Assembly (NCBI RefSeq): GCF_029227915.1
Contig: NC_079876.1
Coordinates: 6,574,001-6,634,000 of the forward strand
DNA: 60,000 bases
Source: Hydractinia symbiolongicarpus
Taxonomy: Eukaryota > Cnidaria > Hydrozoa > Anthoathecata > Hydractiniidae
Direction: 5' to 3'
Positions 47,171 through 56,802 of this stretch are shown here, one piece after another. The first letter of the stretch is position 1. Each line of letters begins with the position of its first letter. The notes under the pieces are model-generated. The model saw only the letters and a list, made by a program, of their open reading frames with translations, searched no databases and had not been told where the DNA came from. A program made the translations under genes and the position numbers.

Positions 47171-47594
47171 CATTTTTAGATATTACCAATAGCATATGAT
47201 GTAAAAAAAAAAGGAAGAAAAAGAAAAATTACAATCAGTGGATCCTAAAGTTAGCGAAACTACTTCCCGCATTTTTTACAACGTGTAGTTAGGAAAATCA
47301 TAAATTTTAGTCAAAAAGTTGCCCAAACTCTCTCTTATGCGGGCATTTGGGGCTTATCAGCACCCTCGTAATCATTATGAAAGTTTTTCGTCACCGGCTC
47401 CTAAAGTGAAAGTTTATTCAAAGCAAAGGAGGTTATACATGAGGAGAGTATAATTATGATTGGGAACTTGGCTAAAAACATATTTTTTAATAGTGTGCAG
47501 TATAAAAAATTGATGTTGGCTGACATTATAAATAAAAAATACCTTTTTTTTCCTAGCGATCTATGTTAAATATAATATATATACATTATTAACA

Positions 47595-50500
47595 ATGCCA
47601 TTTGCAAAAACCAAACGTAAGGGTGCTAGAATAGTTAGCAGTCGGTTGCATAATGGCAGAGTTAAAAAAGTTTATAAGAGTGCACCACATCAGCCATCTA
47701 CCAACAATGATATCACAATAAGTCAACCTTCATCATCTAGCAACAATATTTTTGATGCAGAACTTCACAATGCTTGTGAGTTTCTAATAAGTGGCGAAGC
47801 TGTTGTTAAAACTGGACTGTACAAAAAGACCAAAGAAAAGGAAATTGAAGAATGGAAATTAAAAACTGAAGATACTATATTGGCATATGGAAATAAGTAT
47901 CATCTTATGCTTTCATCCAATTGTGTAAAATGTGGTGTAGATTTTTCAAATACAGCTTGTGTATGGTGTCAATCATGTGGTCCAGATGTTACTTATTGCA
48001 GCAGTTGTTGCAAAGAATTTCATAGCAGTATTCCATTTCATTGCATGAAATAAATTACTGTGAGTTATTTCTATGATTTATTACACAGTGTTTACTCTCA
48101 GCCTTTTACATGCAAAACTAAAACTTTATTTTAGGGCTGATATAATAGGTTTATATTTTTGGTATGGATGCAACTTTGTGGCTTTGTGTGTAACAAAAAA
48201 TATCTACTGATTCTTTTCATTGGGTTTTAGAATCATTTTGAAGTAAAAGAGTACAAATACTCCCGAACGTTGTGCAGCAAACATGTACAAATGTGTTCGT
48301 CAAGATATACTCGTAATATGACAATTATTGGTGAAAGTGGTTAGTATATATATACATATATTTGCAACAATTTGTATATATATATACAAGACTAAGCAAC
48401 CATATTTGTAGTATATATATATATGTTATTAAAATTAAAACATAAATTTTCTCGTTTAGGGTATTTGCATGAATGTTGTGTGTATTTTTGTTCATGCGAT
48501 GAAGAACTGAATTCTCTTGTGCAGTACAATGTGTGGCCTGCAACTCCTACAAAACCACTAACAGGTGTATCTATGGAACTACTTTTCACCTTCATAGCTT
48601 TGCAATTAGAAGGGAAAATATCACTATTATCTTTTTGTGATGCACTTTCTTGGAAAAGTGGAATTCTTGATCACCAGTTGGTTAGTCGGTTGCAATATTG
48701 TGTGTGTGAGTTAAATGTGAGTCAGAGGAACATTTATAATAATTAGAGCTTGTGTAATTTTAATCATTTTTCTAGAGAAAATGTCTTTATCGCTTTTTGA
48801 AAACAGATGCAATTGACCAATTTAGACAATTTCGCTATGGCTTACTTAATTTGAAGACAGTAAGTCCGAATTATTCTAAATTTAGGAAATGTGCAGCTTG
48901 CCCAAAGGTAGGAATAAGCTTATGTAGCAATTATAAACTTTACTACCAACTTTAGGATCTTGTTAGAATAGTTTATATATATCTAATTGTGAATAAATCT
49001 AGAAAAATGGAAGCTTGTTTTATTGTATGGATGCCAATTTTGGGTTGGTCTTGAAAAAATCTTCTTCTAAATCAAAAAAGATGCCAATACGGTCAGAGCA
49101 GTTGTTTGTTGCAGATACTGAAGTTGTTAATTTTATGGAGAAATACGACGATTCATCAGGGGAAACAAAGAAAGTGAGTATATAATATATATATTTATAA
49201 TATTTGTACAAAAACACTTAACTTTAATCAACAAAAATGTTATTTATGTATGTGACATTATGTGCATATATATATGTATATATATATGTGATATATTTTT
49301 TAGGATTGCAGTAATTTTCAAGCTGGCAACAACATCCGTTCTAAGCGGAAGACAAATAAGCTCAGTGTTACTAGTGTGTTTGGCATGTCGTGTCGACATG
49401 AATATCCAAAATTATTTTCAAATATGTGCCATGGGGAAAGGTGGGTTAAGCATATACTTATTTTTGGTTAAATTGTGTAGATATGTTCATGATTTTTATA
49501 TGATGGGAAATTTTGTTTTTGACATTTTTCAGGTTGGGTTATGCTGTTATGCTGTTAGATAAGATTTTGCAAGAATCTAATGGAAAAGAATTAGATGTGC
49601 ATATAGTATACGATATAGCATGTGTTTTAAAGCGACACTTAGAGGTTAGTTACAAAAACTTTCAAATATCAAGTGTATGAGAAAGCGGTTCTTTAACAGA
49701 AGAGTGATAAAACAATGTTTTATAATACAATTTTTATACAGAAAAAACAAACCATGACGAAGTACAAACATTTCAATTTTAGTATACCTTTGTTTCATTC
49801 GTATGGTTACAACGGTAATTGCCAGGTAGGTAATTATTATCACTTGTTTAAGTGCTTAAGATCATAATATTGTTCCTTCAATGTAATGCATACCTAGATA
49901 AAGAACTCCATTCGAAGACTAGAGTCATTTGGTCTCATGGACGGAGAATTAATGGAAAGACTTTGGTTATGCTTGCGCTCGTTTTCCAAAATTACTAAAG
50001 AGATGACCCCCGCTCATCGCATGGATTTACTGGGTGACGCTTTAATGCATTTTGGATCAATCAAAATGGGCAATATAGGTATACATAGGTAGAATAAGCA
50101 AAAGAGGTAAACATGATTAAGTAATGTAGTATTTATAAAAGGTTTATTAATTTAGGAAATAAATTGGTAAATCTTTATGAAAAAGCCAATAAAACGATGA
50201 AGTCGTGCTGTGATGAACTTGATGCAATATGCTCAAAACTTCAAGGTATGTTACTTAGTGAAGATGTTCTATAACCTTAAGACAGGGAATGCTAAGAAAA
50301 CTATTCTTTTCTCCGAGTTTTTTTTTTTTTACGCATGCGCATATTTTAAATCGTTATCTTTAAGAATACTTCTGCGTCAAACTTGCGAACGCAGAAAGAT
50401 ATTTAAAAACCTTTTTTTGTTAAAACATCGAGGGCAGAGAATTTTTATTAGAAAAAGTACTTTTTAAAGCCTATATATAATTTGTTTGTCAATTATATTC

Positions 50501-51738
50501 TTAGTAAGTATCACAGAAGGCGTGTTGAATGCGTGGAAAAGCAAGGAGGATGAAGCGGTAACAAAACAGCCTTCAAATGCGAAAGGTAATTTTTAGTAAT
50601 TTAAACGGGCGCGTGTAGGCGAGAATAAGCGAGAGAATGGACTCAGTGCTACTATCGAAAGCTCAAAGAATTTTGGAAAGAAAAGCGCCTGTCACTGATG
50701 AGTGAAAAGCTATCAGATCGAGCTTGTCATATTTCTAAAGCAGCAAGGTTTAAAGTTTGCCCTGTTATATTATATAAGAAGTAATATAACATATATATAA
50801 GAAATAAAAAATAACCACATCTGCGATTTTTAGGATTGATATCACTCTCAAAAGTCTTGAAAAGAAGCATAACATTCTTGCACGTTGGACCGTTAGCACT
50901 CCTGAATATCGATTCGAACATAAAAACGCCTTGCAATTCTCACAAGATGAAGCCATATGCCAACTATACCACGGCGTATCAGAACGAATGATGTTGTTGG
51001 TATTAAAAAGCGCTATGGAGGTACTAATGAACTATTCAATTGTCCTTAGTTCACATTACCATGATTTGATGACTTGTTACTGATTTAACCTTCCATCGTT
51101 AATCGTTCAAATTTGATACGTGGTTCTTTTTAAAAAACTTAACCTTCTTAATCTAAGTTTATTACGGCGTAATAGCTCTTACTATAATCAAACTATTTGG
51201 GTTTCTCTCTTAAATGGATTTGCAATTGCTAATCGTCTCAGCGCCCAAATAAATAAAGTGTGTAGAGAAATAAAGAATCAGCTGGACGGATTAAATGACA
51301 TACGGAAGGAGTTAAACGAGAGCTATTCTAACCTCAAATACAGTGAAATATTGGATGTGAACTCAGCTGTCTACCAAAGTATTTCAATCCATGCAAGTGT
51401 TTAACTCGTGTGCCGTATTTCGTGACTTTTTAAGTAATTCTTGTTTCCATGTTTTTATAATTTAGTATAATTAGTAAGTTTTACGCAAATGTCACGTGCA
51501 TATTGCAATACTTGTTATTTTAGAAAACGTCAATAGTTCCAGAAAATGTGAAGAGAAATTGCGTCCAATTATATTTGAGACAGCAACGAGCGTCTGAAGA
51601 GATTGGTCTTGTAAAACATGAAATGTCATGCGTTATAGATTATTGGCAAGAGCAATTTCAAATACTAAAAAATACTTGGAAACATGCGACAAGCCTGCCG
51701 AAAAGTTTCTCATCAGTGAAGTTATGGGCCGCGTGAGC
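47595..51738 (+). CDS. KDZ-superfamily (Kyakuja-Dileera-Zisupton) transposase, multi-exon, one in-frame stop
   Basis: Exon series: 47595-48059, 48231-48339, 48460-48716, 48776-48907, 49003-49173, 49304-49440, 49533-49644, 49742-49825, 49898-50078, 50156-50245, 50505-50585, 50630-50747, 50834-51020, a piece near 51175-51404 (boundaries unsettled) and 51524-51738. Phases match across the first thirteen. An N-terminal C-x2-C cluster is followed by YNVWPATPTKP, CMDANFGL, CRHEYPK...GER, VYDIACVLKRHLE, FHSYGYNGNCQ and DGELMERLW...TKEMTPAHRMDLL, the KDZ catalytic landmarks in order. The only clear lesion is TAA at 48051-48053, where the family usually has residues just before a tryptophan. It may be inactive, domesticated or recently mutated. 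Terminal repeats were not found. Confidence 0.8.
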
Positions 51739-52667
51739 GATACTTTAGTCGAAATAAAGCTCTGTTCAATAGTTTCGTTCATATTGAAAATCCAGTTGCG
51801 AATGATGTGCGAAGTACGAAGACGACGAAACGATAGATTTCGCGTATTACTCTGAGGACAGTGAAATATACTCAGATTCAAGTGAAAGTGCAGATGGTGA
51901 ATAAAAGTTATATTGTAAATATATTTATGAAGCTGTGGTTCGATTATATAAAAATACAACGGCAGGGAATAAGGAGTATATAACCAAAAGTGTTGCGCAT
52001 GACTTGTACCTGAAACAACCATCTTCCTTAGACTTTTCTAAACAAAACAAATGTATTTAATACCTAAGATATTTGTTTACATATAGTTATAATTTATTTT
52101 TGTTTTAAATTTCATGACTAGATATTAAAATTCGTGTACCTTACTTAACTATATAATATAATTGTTGGCGTAACTTCCTTCCCACTTTGTTTCTTCACGA
52201 ACCTGTTGCCTGTGTAGCGCAAAACGATAATTGTCACAGTAAGAAAGACGTAGAAATGAATCAGCGTCAAGCCAATGTTTTACTCTGGTTAGCCTATTGC
52301 CAATACCGAGTAACTCGGAGGCTCTGATACGGTCATTTCGAATACTGACAGAACGAACTTTATAAACAATGCCTATGGCCTATACCCATATTCAGAACAG
52401 ATTTTCATTTTTCATAAAGAACATACAATATTGATAAACTTCTATGATTTCACAAAAGCAAAAGAATTTTTGAATAGCCCGCAGAGGAATTTATCTTAAA
52501 TTAAATTTTACAAAAATGCCCAGACGTTTAGTTGTCCACGTCTATTCAAAACAAAAGCTGTCTATAGGAGAAGCAACGATGGATATAGTGTATCATATAC
52601 TAGAGTGAAACATTAGTAATCTGTTGTTTGCAATGCCTACCGCTATGTTACGTTCAAGACCTTAGTC

Positions 52668-55030
52668 ATGAATCCGAACGCTGTTTTCACGCCAAAACCT
52701 ATTCCTATTTTAGTTGAGTATAACAATATGGCCTCCAGCACAGTAACGAAAAGAACACAAAAATCGCAGGAGCAACTTGAAATACTAGAAGCTATGTACG
52801 ACAAGGGAATGACGTGTTACGGAAGAGACAACATTGGTTCTTTGACTTTACTGAGGGAAGCGGTAGAACAAACAGGGCTAACAGAGATCCAAGTCAAGGT
52901 TCAGTTTCCGCTCTATCGCCATTTACCAAAAGACGATGAGTCACGAAAATAATTTTACACTTTATCTTTATTTAGAACTGGATTGATCAAAAAAGAAGAA
53001 AAAAGCAGGAAAAAACAGAAAAACTCCGTGCACGACCGATGCGAGGATTTGATATATTTCGATCCGAGTATATTTCCTCTCTGACAGGCAATATGAGCTA
53101 GTTTTTGTAAAAAATAATAACATTCATTTCACATGTTAAGATATAAGTTTAATTTTGAATTGATATATTTTAGGTACTAACCATGATAGCGCTTTAGCAT
53201 TAAAAAACGCCAATCGAGCATGGGGTGGAATGTCAGAAATTGAAAAGTCATCGTACTGTGATAAAGCTACAACTTTCAAACTTCCGGAATTCAAAGACAT
53301 GAGCGCAGAGCAACAACGGCTAAAAATTCAACAGACTCGCCGAAAGATTGAATCCCTGGTAAACATTATTGACTATCAGGAGAGAAATTTCTCTAAATTT
53401 ATTTTAGCAAAGGTTCTTTAACAATTATTAACGTAATATAACCCAATGTTGAAAACATTCTTCTTAATTACCTTGTTATTCTAGTGCAAAGAAATGTTGT
53501 CATTTGGCATAGAAACATTGGTTATTGATGTTGATTGCGAGAGGAATAGAGGTCACACTTCTGTGTACGGCAGCCAACGAGGTGTAGACTTTGTAGAACA
53601 GCATCATGATATCGAGTGGGAGTTTTCATGTTTCGCTGCAGGTTTGAAGTTTCCGACAAAAATATGCTTTCCTCCAAACAACGTGAATAAAATAATAGCT
53701 TTAGCAATTATTCCGCTATTTATAATTTTAGGTGTTTCTGAGAACAGTGCCAAAGCTTCAAAAAGTGATAGAGACAAAGTTACTGAAGCGCTTAACAAAA
53801 AGATATGTAAGTATTTTTGCACTTTCATGCATCAGAGCTAATAGCGTTTTTTGATATGAGGATTATCCAAATATTTGATATAAGATATCAAAAAAACGCT
53901 ACAGGCCCTAAATTCGACGCTGGTATACGAGGCTTTCTGCGATATTTATGATGTTCATACAAATATTTAAATAGATTTAGCATCATGTGGGAAATGGACG
54001 CGTGTACCGTACCGAAAGATAACTGAAGGCGAAGTAGAAGTTCTCGGAATACCACCGGGTTTCATTTTTAAGAAACCGTCAAACTGTACGAAATTGGAAC
54101 TATCCATATTATTGGATAACATGGAACATATAAAATTTTTAGGTATAAACATCTTTTCTTATCCATTACAGAAAAACAGTTCTTTTTTTTTACATCATAT
54201 CATACCTTAAGGGAATTATTTTTGCGGGAAAATGTTTCGAAAATAAAAATGCAAGTCCTTATATTTTTGCGAGAATGAATTCCCTAAAAATTAATTCCCT
54301 TATGGTCAGGTCAAGTGCCAAAAATAATTTACCGCAGTCTAAGTCGTTTGTTTATATTTGTTATTTAAAAAGATTTATGAAAATAATATTTCTTCAAGAA
54401 AATAAACTTTGCGGTTTCGCGGTTTTTGGCATTTTTACTGGGAAAGTTTAGCAAATTTTTGCCAACATTTTTACAGATTGGCAAAAATTTGCTAAACTTT
54501 CCCAGTAAAAATGCCAAAAATCGCGAAACTGCAAAGTTTCTTTCCTTGAAGAAATAAAACCTTATTTTGCCATAGTTATACAGCGAAAAAACCAATCCCA
54601 CCAGGGTCACCAGGTTAGTCTCCAACCTCCTACCGACGCAGTCGTAGGAAATAGTGAGGTTGTCAATGAAAATATGGAAGCTGCAGTGACTGAAATTTTG
54701 ACAGATCCTGTTCCCTCAAATGTTAAGAAAAGAAAAAAAGGGAGTCATAAAAAAATGAGTCAGCTTGACGACAATTGTCAAATGCTTGAGCTGACCGATA
54801 AAGTCCCGAACTCAAGAGGCCTCGACATAACCCTTCAAGAAGTAATGTCCCAAGCCAGTGTTGATGAAGGCTTTGTCGATTACATCCTGAAGGATAGAGA
54901 AAGAGAAAGTGGAGATCAAAATATTACTGAATACCTGATAAAGTGGATTGGTTATGAGGTACCAACGTGGGAGCCGGAGGAGAATGTAAATTCGGCTGAT
55001 GTAAAAAGATATTTTTTGAACAAAAAGTAA
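52668..55030 (+). CDS. Homeodomain-like / HMG-box-like / chromodomain protein (six exons, 508 aa)
   Basis: Exons 52668-52898, 52976-53087, 53174-53412, 53485-53806, 53975-54142, 54576-55030 join in phase (0,1,0,1,1) into 1,527 bases including the stop. Residues ~24-90: SQEQLEILEAMYDKG ... TEIQVKNWIDQKRRKK, a homeodomain-like fold whose helix 3 spans the first splice. Residues ~98-140: FDIFRSEYIS ... KNANRAWGGMSEIEKSSYCDKA, HMG-box-like. The middle is unrecognised (VEVLGIPPGFIFKKPSN). The C-terminus has a chromodomain (EYLIKWIGYEVPTWEPEENV). The second intron starts GC rather than GT. It lies 0.9 kb downstream of the KDZ transposase on the same strand and may be that element's second gene or a separate host factor. 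Confidence 0.8.
54388..54556. mobile_element. Near-perfect foldback element in the last intron of the chromodomain gene
   Basis: Left arm (54388-54463) and right arm (54478-54556) are inverted copies about 76 bases long: ATTTCTTCAAG...CTTGAAGAAAT at the ends and TTTAGCAAATTTTTGCCA / TGGCAAAAATTTGCTAAA around a 14-base loop. A second pair of inverted words, TTAAGGGAATTATTTTTGCG (54208) and TTAATTCCCTTAT (54292), lies just upstream, suggesting one MITE inserted beside another. Transcripts would form a long hairpin. Confidence 0.85.
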
Positions 55031-55034
55031 AGCG

Positions 55035-55685
55035 TGTATTTTTATTTTAAAACAACAAATTTATTTGCGCCTTCGCTAGTTTCTTATATTGCTTTCTGCT
55101 CAAGTAGTGAACGATAAAAATAAAACTAATCGGGCCGCAGGATCGTAGTGGCCTAGGAGGCCGGGGGCCACAGCCCTCTTAAAATATTTGTCAATCATGG
55201 TTAATATGAAGGAAAACGCAGAGGATGCGTTTTTACCAATTTAAAGGGTAAAATCTTAAGATTTACATCCGTTTCTCCCTGTCAACAACAACATCAAAAA
55301 AATTAGTGTCAGTTACGGCCCTGAGTCAATGTAATCGCCTGGGTAATATAATTGTACAGGGGACTTGAGATGGTAAGGGAAATTATAATTTAATGCTAAA
55401 TTGCACATGCAAAATTACACACATAATTTTTTTCTGTTTTACTTTACAATACTTTTACATAAAATATAACTAATTTGGTTTATCTATTGAAATCGAAACC
55501 TTTCGCAAGATGCTGACCGTGCAATGAACTCCCCTGAAAATCCATTCACGTGACTTATTGAAAAAATAGTCAAAACACTGTACTCCAAGGCAATTGAGAT
55601 GCTATAAACTATTCTTAACTCGAGCAAATTATAATACATGTATGCATGCCTAACAATACAAAACCCTCTCAACCTTTCTAGAAAA
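55035..55685. other. Intergenic region between convergent genes
   Basis: Contains a GC-rich patch (55130-55175, GTGGCCTAGGAGGCCGGGGG) in otherwise AT-rich DNA. No exon is supported. Confidence 0.5.
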
Positions 55686-56674
55686 TTATGTGGGGGGACG
55701 CAAACCACAATGATTATCCATACATTTAAAAACGAAACGTTCAATGCGAGCTTCAAGTAGCGCATCTTTGAAATTCAGAGGTTTTAATTCCATAATTGTC
55801 GCAATAGTAAACCCAAACGCGTAAATATCGGTCATGTATGACACGCCGCTTCCCCTATACAATTCTGGTGCCACGTGATGATGGTCGGTTAATTTTTTTA
55901 AAACGTCTTTAACGTTAGATTTCGCACAAGACGCTCGACATGCGAATGAAAACCCGATAATGACCGGAGTGAAGTCACTACCTTTCACCATGACATTTTC
56001 AGGAATTATGTTGTTGTGTAACACTCCTTTATCAAATAAAAAAGAGAGTGCTTTAGCTAGCCCAATAATCATTTGTTTCATTATGTCTTCTGTGGGAAAT
56101 ATTACCTTCCGCTTCAGCAAAATTTTTATGCTGCTATCCCCTTCATAGCTAAGCACAGAATGAAATTTTCCTTTGGCGTGTACAATACCAAAGACCTGTA
56201 CAATATTGGGATGATTCCCAACAAACTGTAGCAGTCGTGCTTCGTGGCTAACATAAGCTAGGTTGCGCAGAGATGTTTCCTCTTTACCAAGTGCTAAGTA
56301 ACTTTTTAAAATTACAGAATCTCCTTCGTCAAACACAGCACGGGTCACTTCTGCGAAATGACCAGAAAATATGACATTGGAAGCCAGTCCGGAGATTACC
56401 TCACTTGTCAAAATTGTGGGCGTTTGTTCTTGTAACAACGGATCGCCATTATGGAAGAACGATGAAAACAACGATGCATCAACCATTAGTGACGATCGAG
56501 AATGTCCAAGCTGTTCAAACATCTTTAGCTTTGTGAAATCCGCACATTGCAGCATCATCGAAGCATTTTTCTCTCTCAGAATGTGTATAGTCTTCTTTTG
56601 ACTCGCTACGATCTGCTTGTATCTTTCAACAGCTTCTTTTGCTTTCTTCAATTCCATTTTTAACTTTTCGTTCT
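55686..56674 (-). CDS. Pseudokinase-like exon with N-terminal coiled coil
   Basis: The minus frame starts after a splice acceptor (CCTTTCCTGTGCCCATAG) at 56674, phase 1, and ends at TAA at 55686-55688. It opens with a coiled coil (NEKLKMELKKAKEAVERYK), then a kinase fold: SDxx-VILKSY (beta3 Lys), E in HEARLL, NHPNIVQVFG, KGVLHNNIIPENVMV where HRD has become HNN, IIGFSF where DFG should be, VAPELYRG (APE kept), TDIYAFGFTI, and C-x-x-x-CGLRPP. Loss of the catalytic Asp and the Mg-binding Asp predicts no phosphotransfer, though ATP binding may persist. Upstream exon(s) were not found. The nearby gene's first exon also ends in phase 1 and could be shared, but that is speculation. Confidence 0.75.
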
Positions 56675-56802
56675 CTATGGGCACAGGAAAGGTAAAGGTA
56701 AGCCGTTGTTATTTTGAGTCACGAGAACAATCCTAAGTAAAATAAGCGAAAAAGAAAATTTAATGTTTATTAAAGAAATTTTTGAGCAAGAAAAAACAAC
56801 AT

